Positions 5,001 to 11,839 of a stretch of 15,754 nucleotides of DNA are shown in pieces. How positions within the stretch are numbered: the first letter of the stretch is position 1; the number at the start of each line of letters is the position of its first letter. The stretch is from positions 1 to 15,754 of the forward strand of contig URGI01000043.1 of the NCBI GenBank assembly GCA_900547315.1. Reading direction: 5' to 3'. The notes under the pieces were generated by a model. It did not search any database. It saw nothing but the letters and a program-made list of their open reading frames with translations, and had not been told where the DNA came from. The stretch comes from an uncultured Eubacteriales bacterium (lineage in GTDB: Bacteria > Bacillota > Clostridia > Oscillospirales > Oscillospiraceae). A program made the position numbers and the translations under genes.

Positions 5001-5849
5001 ATGAAAGCACGCTTGAGAAAGACGTTGTGCCTGCTGCTTGCGCTGTGCCTGCTTGCGGGCAGCATCGCGTTTGCGGACGGCAGCGACCAGCGCACCGACC
5101 TGCGGGTATATCTCGACGGGCTGCTCCGCGGCCGCGCGTATCTCGACAACGGGAAGATCTATCTCTCGATGGAGTCGGTCAGCGACTTCTATTCGCTGGG
5201 CATCTCGGCCGTATTCAAGGACGGGGAGCTGTATTTCACCGGCCCGAACTTTGACATGTACGTCAATTCCGACGTCGGCTACACCCGCGTCAACGGCCGC
5301 TATCTCTACACGCCCGACGGATATTTCCGTTCCGGCGGGCAGATATACCTGCCGCTGGAGGTGCTCGCGCGCATCTTCGGGTTTGAATACAGCGTACCGG
5401 AGGACGATCAGCCGCGCGTTGAGCTTCAGCGCGGCGAGCTGAACGTGCTTCAGGGCGGGGACAATTATTACGACATCAACTTCGTCTCGGAGGACATTTT
5501 CTGGCTCTCGCGCATTATCCGCGCCGAGGCGCAGAACGAGCCGCTGTCGTGCATGATCGGCGTGGGCAACGTCGTTCTCAACCGCGTGGCGAGCGACGAG
5601 TACCCGGACAATGTGTTCGACGTCATATTTGACGAGAAGTACGGCCAACAGTTTGAGCCGGTCGGCAACGGCACCGTTTATGCCGACCCGACCGAGGAGG
5701 CCATCATCGCGACCTATCTTGTGCTCGAGGGCTACAACACGGTCGGCGGCAGCATGTACTTCCTCAATCCGCAGCTCGCGGACGACACATGGTTCCGCAC
5801 GGATCTCCAGTTCTGCTGCACGCTCGGCCTGATGGACTTCTATCAGTGA
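5001..5849 (+). CDS. SleB-type cell wall / spore cortex hydrolase with N-terminal stalk domain
   Basis: A 282-residue exported protein. A signal peptide (about 1-25, ending AFA) is followed by a copper-amine-oxidase-N-like domain (about 32-145), a common wall-associated module in clostridia. A C-terminal SleB/hydrolase_2 domain (about 165-282) follows, with LSRIIRAEAQNEP at 169-181, GVGNVVLNRV at 187-196 and QQFEPVGNGTVY at 216-227. E176 in RAEAQNE matches the catalytic glutamate of SleB/CwlJ lytic enzymes, which cleave cortex peptidoglycan. The role could be spore germination or vegetative wall turnover. No classical peptidoglycan-binding repeat is present. It has no convincing ribosome site of its own and starts six bases after the TSCPD stop, so translational coupling is likely. 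Confidence 0.88.
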   Translation: MKARLRKTLCLLLALCLLAGSIAFADGSDQRTDLRVYLDGLLRGRAYLDNGKIYLSMESVSDFYSLGISAVFKDGELYFTGPNFDMYVNSDVGYTRVNGRYLYTPDGYFRSGGQIYLPLEVLARIFGFEYSVPEDDQPRVELQRGELNVLQGGDNYYDINFVSEDIFWLSRIIRAEAQNEPLSCMIGVGNVVLNRVASDEYPDNVFDVIFDEKYGQQFEPVGNGTVYADPTEEAIIATYLVLEGYNTVGGSMYFLNPQLADDTWFRTDLQFCCTLGLMDFYQ

Positions 5850-5865
5850 CCATACGGAGAAACAT

Positions 5866-6573
5866 ATGCTTCTTGAAGATACCCTGGCCGCGGGCTTTGC
5901 CGCGCTCGGCGTGACGCCGGACAGCGGCGCCGCCGCGCGCTACCGCATATATTTTGAACATCTCGAAAAAATGAACGCCGTCATGAACCTCACCGCGATA
6001 AGCGGCGAGGAGGACGTGGCGCGCCTGCATTTCCTCGACTGCGCGGCGCTGCTGGGCATGGCGGACTTCCGCGGCCGGCGCGTTATCGACGTCGGCACGG
6101 GCGCGGGCTTTCCCGGCCTCGCGCTGAAGATAGCCTGTCCGGACATGGAGCTGACGCTGCTTGACAGTCTCGACAAGCGCATCGGCTTTCTGCGCGACAC
6201 CTGCGCGCTGCTCGGCTTTGACGACGTGCGGTGCATCCATGCCCGCGCCGAGGAAGCGCCGGCGGAGCTGCACGCGGGCTTCGATATTGCCTGCTCCCGC
6301 GCCGTCGCGCGGCTGAATCTGCTGTGCGAGCTGTGCCTGCCGCTGGTGAAAAAGGGCGGCGCGTTCATCGCGATGAAGGGGCCTGACTGCGCGGATGAGC
6401 TGAACGCCGCCAAGCGCGCGATAAAGCTTCTCGGCGGCGAGGTGGAGGACGTGAAAAAATACCTCGTCCCCGGCACCGACGCGACCCACAGCGCCATCAT
6501 CATCCGCAAGACCGCCGACACACCCGCAAAATATCCCCGCCGCTGGGCGCAGATAAAAAAACAGCCGCTTTAA
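5866..6573 (+). CDS. rsmG: 16S rRNA (guanine-527-N7) methyltransferase RsmG (GidB)
   Basis: A 235-residue soluble SAM-dependent methyltransferase that modifies G527 of 16S rRNA. Family marks are MNLTAI at 40-45, RLHFLDC at 53-59, the SAM loop VIDVGTGAGFPG (73-84), the LLDSLDKRIGFL stretch and the SRAVA motif. Length matches the family. GGAG stands before the ATG, 16 bases after the hydrolase stop, so it is the third gene of the operon. In many bacteria rsmG follows mnmG near the origin; that neighbour is absent here. Confidence 0.95.
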   Translation: MLLEDTLAAGFAALGVTPDSGAAARYRIYFEHLEKMNAVMNLTAISGEEDVARLHFLDCAALLGMADFRGRRVIDVGTGAGFPGLALKIACPDMELTLLDSLDKRIGFLRDTCALLGFDDVRCIHARAEEAPAELHAGFDIACSRAVARLNLLCELCLPLVKKGGAFIAMKGPDCADELNAAKRAIKLLGGEVEDVKKYLVPGTDATHSAIIIRKTADTPAKYPRRWAQIKKQPL

Positions 6574-6583
6574 AAGCGCAGAA

Positions 6584-6611
6584 AATCCCTGAGAGGAAGC
6601 TCTCAGGGATT
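6584..6611. terminator. Bidirectional terminator between rsmG and the HAD gene
   Basis: A perfect 12-bp stem, AATCCCTGAGAG with CTCTCAGGGATT, and a GAAG loop (6596-6599). On the minus strand it is followed by TTTT, so it best serves the HAD gene. The convergent rsmG transcript crosses it too. Confidence 0.8.
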
Positions 6612-6627
6612 AAAAATATCGGGAGTT

Positions 6628-7275
6628 TTACTCGTTCAGCAGCCGCTCAAGCTCGTCGATGCCATCGACGATGACCGACGCGCCCGCGTTCAGCAGCGTC
6701 TCGCGGCTGCGGAAGCCCCAGCTCACGCTGATGCAGGGCAGCCCCGCATTGCGCGCGGTCTGGATGTCCACCTCGGAGTCTCCGACGTAGACGGCGGAGT
6801 CCTTGTCCTCGCCCATGAGTTTCAGCGCGGCCTCGGCGGTATCCGGCCACGGCTTGCGCCGCACGCCCGCGCTCTCGCCGACGGCGGTCTCAAGCACGCC
6901 GGGGAAAAAACTTTCCGCCAGCTCCTTGACCGATTCGTCGGGCTTGTTGGAGACGATGGCGAGCCTGTGCCCCGCGTCGTGCAGGCGGCGCAGCAGCTCC
7001 GGTATGCCGTCGTACGGGCGGGTCTTGACGCTGCAATGTGCCGCGTACCAAGGCTTGTAGAAGTCGAGGATGCGATCCACGGTCTCGCTGTCTGCGTCGG
7101 GCGCGGCCTGCTCGATAAGGCGGCGGGACGCGTTGCCGACGTAGCGGCGCGTCTGCTCTATCGTTATCGGCGCGTAGCCGAACTGCGCGAGGGAGTAGTT
7201 CACGCTGTCGCAGAGGTCGGGCAGAGTGTAGAGCACCGTACCGTCCATGTCAAAAAGAATGGTTTTATATTTCAT
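6628..7275 (-). CDS. HAD-superfamily phosphatase, phosphoglycolate phosphatase-like
   Basis: A 215-residue cytoplasmic hydrolase of HAD subfamily IA. The nucleophile motif is FDMDGT (D9 and acid/base D11). Motif II is SN (109-110) in AIVSNKP, motif III is K141 in RRKPWPD, and motif IV is GDSEVD (165-170). The helical cap between about 15 and 90 is of the Gph/PpaX type. Such enzymes dephosphorylate phosphoglycolate, pyrophosphate or small sugar phosphates; sequence alone does not choose between them. GGAG precedes the ATG. It is a single gene, convergent with rsmG and divergent from the lipoprotein gene. I could not place its promoter with confidence. Confidence 0.85.
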   Translation of the reverse strand: MKYKTILFDMDGTVLYTLPDLCDSVNYSLAQFGYAPITIEQTRRYVGNASRRLIEQAAPDADSETVDRILDFYKPWYAAHCSVKTRPYDGIPELLRRLHDAGHRLAIVSNKPDESVKELAESFFPGVLETAVGESAGVRRKPWPDTAEAALKLMGEDKDSAVYVGDSEVDIQTARNAGLPCISVSWGFRSRETLLNAGASVIVDGIDELERLLNE

Positions 7276-7335
7276 GCTATCAGCTCCGTTGATTTATCTC
7301 ATGCCTATATCATACACCGGGTTGTCAAGTGTCGC

Positions 7336-7364
7336 TTGCACTTTTTGTCAAAATGTGATATAAA
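7336..7364 (+). promoter_or_regulatory. Promoter of the substrate-binding lipoprotein gene
   Basis: TTGCAC (7336-7341), a 17-bp spacer and TATAAA (7359-7364), with TG at 7356-7357 (extended -10). It leaves a leader of about 65 bases before the start codon. Confidence 0.6.
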
Positions 7365-7437
7365 TGGTGAATATACCATGCATTTTTCGCAGATTCAACC
7401 GCAAAGTGGGGCATGACGCCCACAAACAGGAGTGAAT

Positions 7438-8586
7438 ATGACAGTTATCAAAAAACTCACGGCAGCGCTGCTGTGCCTGTGCACGCTGCTGCTGTGCGCC
7501 TGCGCGGGCGAGGAGCAGGAGCCGGACGAGCAGCATCAGCTCAAGCTCTGGTACGTCGAGTCCGCGCCGATGGCAGAGAACCTTGTGCAGCTCATCGAGG
7601 AATTCAACGCCTCCAGCAGCGGCTACAAGGTCGTGCCGCGCGCGTTTGACAGCGAGCAGAAGCTCGCCGCCGCGTTCGACAGCGGGCATCCTGACCTGCT
7701 GTTGTGCGGTCATGAGCGGGCCTTCGCGCTGTATGAGCAGGACAAGCTCACGGACATCTCGTCCGCATTGGGCGAGGATGCGCCGGAATTTCTCAGCGGA
7801 GTGGATATATATTCGCTCAGCGTCGGGCGCAGCTATTTCCCGCTCGGCGCGCAGACGCAGCTGCTGTACGTCAACGGCGCGGCGTTTGACGCGTCAAAGA
7901 CCGGCGCGGGCGTCGGCCCCGCCGCCTTCGGGACGATCGAAGCGCTGTGCTCCATCGCCACGGCCTACGGCCGCAGCACCGGCGAGCCGTTCATGACGGC
8001 GGACTCGTTCGCGGACATTTTCTATAACTGCATGCTCCAGCACGGCGAGGAGTTCACCGGCATTGCGGAGCAGGACATGCAGAGCGAGGAATACAAATCG
8101 CTCTATAATCTGCTGGCGGACGCGGCCTATAATCACGGGCTGCGCGCGCTGGACGGCAACGCCGCGCGCCTTGCCGAGGAGGGCAGCGTCATCTGCGCGC
8201 TGGTGCATTCCTCGAAGCTCGGCGGCGAGCTGCCGGAGGGGATGCGCGTTTACGCGTTCCCGGGCGTTGAGGGCGGCGAGGATATGTGCAGCGCGGAGCT
8301 GTTCGGCCTTGCGGTGACAACGCGGGCGAGCGAGAAGCTTGGCGGCGCGGCGCAGTTCATCAAATGGCTGTGCGCCCCTGCGCGCTATACCGCGGCGGCG
8401 CTGGACGGCGGCTGCGTCCCGCTCATCTCCGGCGCGGGCAGCGCCGACGATTCCGAGCTTGCGCAGGCGCTGATGGATATCTATAACGGCAAGCGGCTGT
8501 ATCTCGCCTCGGCCTCCAGCGGATACTATAAGAATCGGGACGAGTTTGACCGCAGCTTCGCCGCCGCGCTTGAATTATTCTACTGA
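7438..8586 (+). CDS. Extracellular solute-binding lipoprotein (ABC type), orphan
   Basis: A 382-residue protein. A lysine-containing signal peptide ends in the lipobox L-C-A-C (C22 as lipidated cysteine), followed by an acidic linker. The mature part begins LKLWYVES and has the layout of family-1 type solute-binding proteins (early beta-strand LKLWYV, DLLLCGHERAFALYEQDKLTDIS, and late AAQFIKWLCAP). Members deliver sugars or other solutes to an ABC permease. No permease or ATPase gene is adjacent, so the ligand is unknown and the partners must be elsewhere. A GTG at 7432 is in frame but lies in the AGGAG site, so the ATG at 7438 is chosen. The hypB promoter candidate overlaps its last codons. 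Confidence 0.8.
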   Translation: MTVIKKLTAALLCLCTLLLCACAGEEQEPDEQHQLKLWYVESAPMAENLVQLIEEFNASSSGYKVVPRAFDSEQKLAAAFDSGHPDLLLCGHERAFALYEQDKLTDISSALGEDAPEFLSGVDIYSLSVGRSYFPLGAQTQLLYVNGAAFDASKTGAGVGPAAFGTIEALCSIATAYGRSTGEPFMTADSFADIFYNCMLQHGEEFTGIAEQDMQSEEYKSLYNLLADAAYNHGLRALDGNAARLAEEGSVICALVHSSKLGGELPEGMRVYAFPGVEGGEDMCSAELFGLAVTTRASEKLGGAAQFIKWLCAPARYTAAALDGGCVPLISGAGSADDSELAQALMDIYNGKRLYLASASSGYYKNRDEFDRSFAAALELFY

Positions 8587-8598
8587 CTGTGATAGAAT
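8570..8598 (+). promoter_or_regulatory. Promoter candidate for hypB inside the end of the lipoprotein gene
   Basis: TTGAAT (8570-8575), a 17-bp spacer and TAGAAT (8593-8598), with TG at 8590-8591 (extended -10). It overlaps the stop codon of the preceding gene and lies 31 bases before the hypB ATG. Confidence 0.6.
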
Positions 8599-8629
8599 CA
8601 GGTCATCAAATATTTTTCGGAGGCTAATT

Positions 8630-9301
8630 ATGGACGGATTCAGAGTTCTGGAAATAAAAAAGAGCGTATTTGAAAGCAACGACCGCGAGGCCGATCTCGT
8701 GCGCGAACAGCTCAAGCGCGACCGCACCTTCCTTCTCAACCTCATGTCCTCCCCCGGCAGCGGCAAGACCACGACCCTCAAGGCCACCATCGCCGCGCTG
8801 AAGGACGAGTTCCGCATCGGCGTCATGGAGGCCGACATCGACTCCGACGTTGACGCCGCGACCATCGAAAAAACCGGCGCAAAGGTCATCCAGCTGCACA
8901 CCGGCGGCATGTGCCACCTCGACGCGGGCATGACGAAGCAGGGGCTTGACGGTCTCGGCGTGGACGACGTCGACCTCGCCATCCTCGAAAACGTCGGCAA
9001 CCTCGTCTGCCCCGCGGAGTTTGACACGGGCTCGGTCAAGAACGCGATGATCCTGTCCGTCCCCGAGGGCGACGACAAGCCGCTCAAGTACCCGCTGATG
9101 TTCTCCATCTGCGACGTGCTGCTCATAAACAAGATCGACGTCATGCCGTATTTCGACTTTGACCTTGATGCCTGCAAAAAGTATGTCCGCAAGCTCAACC
9201 CGAATATGAAGATCATCCCGATCTCTGCCCGCACCGGCGAGGGCATCGCCGAGTGGGCAGACTGGCTGCGCACCGAGGTCAAAGCCTGGAACGAGCAGTG
9301 A
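8630..9301 (+). CDS. hypB: HypB, GTPase for nickel insertion into hydrogenase
   Basis: A 223-residue SIMIBI-class GTPase. The P-loop is SPGSGKT (41-47), the NKID guanine-specificity motif is at 167-170, and the metal-site stretch TGGMCHLD (91-98) carries the C95-H96 pair. ENVGNLVCPAEFD is at 120-132. In NiFe-hydrogenase maturation HypB works with HypA to load nickel. There is no N-terminal histidine-rich tail or CxxCGC motif, as in simpler HypB forms. GGAGG lies six bases before the ATG. No hypA, hypC-F or hydrogenase gene is in the window, which is unusual. A role in nickel supply to another enzyme is possible. UreG is a relative, but the ENVGNLVCP and TGGMCH motifs favour HypB. Confidence 0.92.
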   Translation: MDGFRVLEIKKSVFESNDREADLVREQLKRDRTFLLNLMSSPGSGKTTTLKATIAALKDEFRIGVMEADIDSDVDAATIEKTGAKVIQLHTGGMCHLDAGMTKQGLDGLGVDDVDLAILENVGNLVCPAEFDTGSVKNAMILSVPEGDDKPLKYPLMFSICDVLLINKIDVMPYFDFDLDACKKYVRKLNPNMKIIPISARTGEGIAEWADWLRTEVKAWNEQ

Positions 9302-9316
9302 AATGATCTGACGCAG

Positions 9317-9358
9317 AAACTCCCCCGACGGTTCTACGTGACCCGTCGGGGGAGTTTT
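9317..9358 (+). terminator. Intrinsic terminator of hypB
   Basis: A perfect stem of at least 14 bp, AACTCCCCCGACGG (9318-9331) with CCGTCGGGGGAGTT (9343-9356), and an 11-nt loop. It ends in TTTT. The stem is very stable and may also stop minus-strand transcripts from the right. Confidence 0.92.
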
Positions 9359-9370
9359 GTTATGGCCTTA

Positions 9371-9562
9371 TCAGCCCATGTTTGAAAAGCGCTCGACCGC
9401 TTTCGTGAAGTTCTCTATGGTCTTGTCCGCGTCGCCGTGCTCAATGCCGTCGCGCACGCAATGACGGATATGCCCCTCGAGCACGACCTTGCCGCAGCCG
9501 TGCAGCGCGGATTTTGCGGCGTTTATCTGGGAAAGTATATCCTCGCGCTCGGGTTTTGTCAA
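9371..9562 (-). CDS. CsoR/RcnR-like (DUF156) protein lacking the N-terminal helix
   Basis: A 63-residue ORF. EDILSQINAAKSAL, VVLEGHIRHCVRDGIE and the final amphipathic helix match the last two-thirds of CsoR-family copper/nickel-sensing repressors. H31 and C35 in EGHIRHC correspond to the family's metal-binding His and Cys. The first helix is absent (about 25-35 residues, with the DNA-contacting arginines), and the first metal cysteine position reads glutamate. The only start is a TTG whose TG forms part of the preceding gene's TGA stop (TTGA overlap), so it relies on coupling to the acetyltransferase. It may be a short family variant, a non-DNA-binding partner or a truncated relic. The conserved C-terminal part and intact frame argue against pure decay. 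Confidence 0.6.
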   Translation of the reverse strand: MTKPEREDILSQINAAKSALHGCGKVVLEGHIRHCVRDGIEHGDADKTIENFTKAVERFSNMG

Positions 9563-10317
9563 GGCTGCGCGCGGCGGATAATTTTTTCCAGCGCCGCGCC
9601 GTCAAGCTGGTTGACGCTGATGAAGCTGCCGTTCCAGAACGCCGCCCAGTTGTTGAACACGCATGGCAGCGACTTCGCCTTTTCGAGCGAGTCCACCAAT
9701 TCAAACGCGGCGGGGATGCCGTGCTCCGCGCAGTATTCGCGCAGCTTTTCCACGCGCTGCGGGATGAATGGACACTGATGATCGTAGTACACCAGCAGCC
9801 CCGCCGCGTCCGTCCGCTGCCGCTTCGCGCTCTCCGCAAAGCGCGGGACGCTCCTGTCGAACGACAGCGCCAGCAGCTCGTACCCGTCCGCGGTGCTGTC
9901 GACCGTCGTGAAGCCGAACTTCTTTGCGAAGCTCTGATCCGAGAGCCACGATTTCTGCTTCTTCGCGCCGAGCATGCATACGCCGGACCTGCCCTTTGCC
10001 TTTGCGTCGGCGATGCAGTGCTCCATCAGCGCGCGGCCATAGCCGCTGCCGCGCGGCGCGCCCAGCACCCACAGGCAGTAGATGTACAGGTAGTTCTCCC
10101 CCACCACCGGCACCCACGCCGTCTCCAGCGGGGCATACTCAATGAACACGCAGTCGCCAGTGTTCAGCTTGCGGAAAACGTGCCCCTCCGGCAGGCGCGC
10201 GGCCAGCCACTCCCGCTTGGCCTCGACGCCTGTATGGGGCTTTTTCATGCGGATAATGCAGCAGAGGTGCTCGTCCGCTATGTTCTCAGCCGTGAGATCA
10301 ACAAACTCCGCATACAT
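9559..10317 (-). CDS. GNAT-family N-acetyltransferase with C-terminal YoaP domain
   Basis: A 252-residue protein. The N-terminal GNAT fold (about 1-155) has the acetyl-CoA loop GAPRGSGYGRAL (86-97). A C-terminal YoaP-type domain (about 165-252) contains YYDHQCPFIPQ and CVFNNWAAFWNGSFIS. This two-domain layout is known from Bacillus YoaP and clostridial relatives. The acceptor substrate is unknown. GAGGGGG stands ahead of the ATG, and a consensus promoter lies upstream. It is the first gene of a minus-strand pair with the CsoR-like ORF that overlaps its stop codon. Confidence 0.85.
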   Translation of the reverse strand: MYAEFVDLTAENIADEHLCCIIRMKKPHTGVEAKREWLAARLPEGHVFRKLNTGDCVFIEYAPLETAWVPVVGENYLYIYCLWVLGAPRGSGYGRALMEHCIADAKAKGRSGVCMLGAKKQKSWLSDQSFAKKFGFTTVDSTADGYELLALSFDRSVPRFAESAKRQRTDAAGLLVYYDHQCPFIPQRVEKLREYCAEHGIPAAFELVDSLEKAKSLPCVFNNWAAFWNGSFISVNQLDGAALEKIIRRAQP

Positions 10318-10353
10318 GCGCAGTCCCCCTCAGATATATAGTGCATGTTATAT

Positions 10354-10382
10354 ATTATACCCCCGCATCGCCGTGATGTCAA
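10354..10382 (-). promoter_or_regulatory. Consensus promoter of the acetyltransferase gene
   Basis: On the minus strand, TTGACA (10382-10377), a 17-bp spacer and TATAAT (10359-10354), both perfect. It is divergent from the ATPase promoter, with 11 bp between the two -35 boxes. Confidence 0.88.
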
Positions 10383-10393
10383 CGCGCAGGATA

Positions 10394-10421
10394 TTGCGTC
10401 CGGCAGAAAAAGGAGTATAAT
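10394..10421 (+). promoter_or_regulatory. Promoter of the P-loop ATPase gene
   Basis: TTGCGT (10394-10399), a 16-bp spacer and consensus TATAAT (10416-10421), 29 bases before the ATG. Confidence 0.6.
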
Positions 10422-10450
10422 ATAAATAACAAAATACGGGAGGCGCAATC

Positions 10451-11164
10451 ATGGGAAAGGGCAGATACATAATCCTTATCGGCAACTACGGCTCCGGCAA
10501 AACGGAGATCGCGCTGAATATCGCGATCCGCGCCGCAGCGCGCGGCGAACGCACGCAGGTCATCGACCTCGACAAGGTCAACGACTATTTCCGCATGTCC
10601 GACCGCGTCGAGCTGCTGGAGCAGAACAAGATAGACGTCGTGTCCCCGACCTTCGCCGGAAAGGGGCTGACGCCGAGCAACATGTCCGCCGCGGTGGCCT
10701 CGGCCTTCGCGCAGGACTGGGATCTCGTCGTGTTCGACGTCGGCGGCGACTCGGCGGGCGCGATGTCGCTCGGGCGGTATCACAGCGATTTTGCCGCGCT
10801 GGAGCCGGAGCAGCTTGAGGTGTGGGACATTGTGAACGTGTTCCGCCCGATGTCGGAGTCGCCGGAGAAGATCATGAAGCTCATGGGCGAGATGGAGGGC
10901 TTCGCGCGGGAGCGCGTGACCGGACTTATCAACAACTCCAACCTCCTCAACTATGCGAGCGCGGACGACCTGCGCCGCGGCTACGACGTGCTGCGCGAGA
11001 CCTCGGAGCGCAGCGGGCTGCCGATCGTGCATACCGCGGGTCGGCCGGAGTATCTGGCGGAGTTTCTGTCCGACGGGCGCGATGCACGCTATATCGGCGA
11101 GCCGCTGCCGCTGCAGACCTATCTGCACCGCAGCTGGGAGAGCTTCACAAAAAACGGCTTCTGA
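10451..11164 (+). CDS. MinD/ParA-like P-loop ATPase of unknown role
   Basis: A 237-residue protein opening with a beta-strand and a Walker A loop GNYGSGKTE (11-19). It then has VIDLDKVNDYFR (37-48), where the nucleotide-linked switch aspartates sit, and a Walker B-like LVVFDVGGD (92-100). The fold resembles CobQ/MinD/ParA NTPases, but the loop lacks the early signature lysine of true ParA (KGGxGKT). Relatives occur in clostridia, sometimes near 2-oxoacid:ferredoxin oxidoreductase genes from my general knowledge; none is here. Target and role are unknown. GGGAGG precedes the ATG. It is a single gene ended by a strong terminator. Confidence 0.7.
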   Translation: MGKGRYIILIGNYGSGKTEIALNIAIRAAARGERTQVIDLDKVNDYFRMSDRVELLEQNKIDVVSPTFAGKGLTPSNMSAAVASAFAQDWDLVVFDVGGDSAGAMSLGRYHSDFAALEPEQLEVWDIVNVFRPMSESPEKIMKLMGEMEGFARERVTGLINNSNLLNYASADDLRRGYDVLRETSERSGLPIVHTAGRPEYLAEFLSDGRDARYIGEPLPLQTYLHRSWESFTKNGF

Positions 11165-11176
11165 TTCCGGAAATAT

Positions 11177-11213
11177 CAACAGGGATCGCCTGTATGGCGA
11201 TCCCTGTTGTTTT
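11177..11213. terminator. Terminator behind the ATPase gene, shared with the coat genes
   Basis: A perfect 14-bp stem, CAACAGGGATCGCC (11177-11190) with GGCGATCCCTGTTG (11196-11209), a 5-nt loop, and then TTTTC. It lies only 12 bases after the ATPase stop and just past the coat protein stop on the other strand, so it probably works in both directions. Confidence 0.88.
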
Positions 11214-11214
11214 C

Positions 11215-11463
11215 TCAGCCCATGGCGGAGTACTTCTGTTTGACCTGCTGGAGCTGCTGCTGCGGCGCCTGCTCGGACGGATACCAGCCGCGGCTGGCCA
11301 TCTGCTTATAAATGCCGTCCTGCATGCACAGACTGTCGTTGAGCGCGGTGCTGAACGCCTCGTGCACGTTCGGCGTGGCGGACTCTATCGAGCCGTGCAT
11401 ATACAGGTCGCACACGCCCTTCGTTGTCAGGAGGATGCCCTCCATTATCTCCTTGTCGTTCAT
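11215..11463 (-). CDS. Spore coat protein, CotF family
   Basis: An 82-residue helical protein matching the Coat_F domain. MEGILLTTKGVCDLYMHGSIESATPNVHEAF is followed by LNDSLCMQDGIYKQMASRGWY (the SKGWY-type end of the family) and a glutamine-rich tail. Such proteins coat the spore in Bacillus and clostridia and have a ferritin-like helical hairpin. TAAGGAGG, overlapping the stop of the previous gene, is its ribosome site. It is the second gene of a two-gene minus-strand operon. Confidence 0.85.
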   Translation of the reverse strand: MNDKEIMEGILLTTKGVCDLYMHGSIESATPNVHEAFSTALNDSLCMQDGIYKQMASRGWYPSEQAPQQQLQQVKQKYSAMG

Positions 11464-11475
11464 GCTCTGTCCTCC

Positions 11476-11649
11476 TTACACAAGGTTGTAAAACTGCGTG
11501 AACAGCTTCTGGTTCGCGTTCACAAGCTCCATCGCCTGCCGGCGCAGCGCGGGATCGGTGAGCCGGTTCGCCGCCTCGCGGCACTGGGTCATAAGGAACT
11601 GGGTATGGCCAAGCGCATCGTCAATATAAAGTAATTCTTTGGGACTCAT
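11476..11649 (-). CDS. Small coat-associated protein upstream of the CotF-like gene
   Basis: A 57-residue helical protein starting MSPKELLYIDDALGHTQFL and ending NQKLFTQFYNLV. GAGGTG lies about eight bases before the ATG. Its stop is 12 bases ahead of the CotF-like start, so the two are cotranscribed. Spacing of hydrophobic and polar residues suggests two amphipathic helices like half a Coat_F domain. I infer a spore coat partner but cannot confirm the family. Confidence 0.7.
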   Translation of the reverse strand: MSPKELLYIDDALGHTQFLMTQCREAANRLTDPALRRQAMELVNANQKLFTQFYNLV

Positions 11650-11778
11650 TTTTTATCACCTCGCGTTTATTATGTCCCGCCGCGCCGTGAGGAACCGAGG
11701 GAATCTCAGGCAGGTTTGGAAGCGGTTTTTTCGTCAATAATAATAAAAATTTTAAACTGAAATGTGAAAGATGCACAG

Positions 11779-11807
11779 TTGGAAATATCCGCGCGCTGTG
11801 ATACAAT
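11779..11807 (+). promoter_or_regulatory. Promoter of the membrane protein/deacetylase pair
   Basis: TTGGAA (11779-11784), a 17-bp spacer and TACAAT (11802-11807), with TG at 11799-11800 (extended -10). It is 32 bases before the ATG at 11840. The rest of the divergent spacer 11650-11778 holds AT-rich sequence and no further gene. A CATAATA at 11661-11667 read on the minus strand might be a sporulation -10 for the coat genes, but no matching -35 was found. Confidence 0.65.
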
Positions 11808-11839
11808 GGCCGTATAAGACAGAAAAGGACGGATCAACC

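Noticed and set aside
7323..7351. Two TTGACA boxes on the minus strand (7328-7323 and 7351-7346) as promoters of the HAD gene
   Set aside because: Neither has an acceptable -10 at 15-19 bp; the nearest TATA-like bases are 11-13 bp away.
11661..11667. CATAATA on the minus strand as a sigma-F/G -10 for the coat genes
   Set aside because: No GTATA-like -35 at a suitable distance was found, so the match is too short to annotate.
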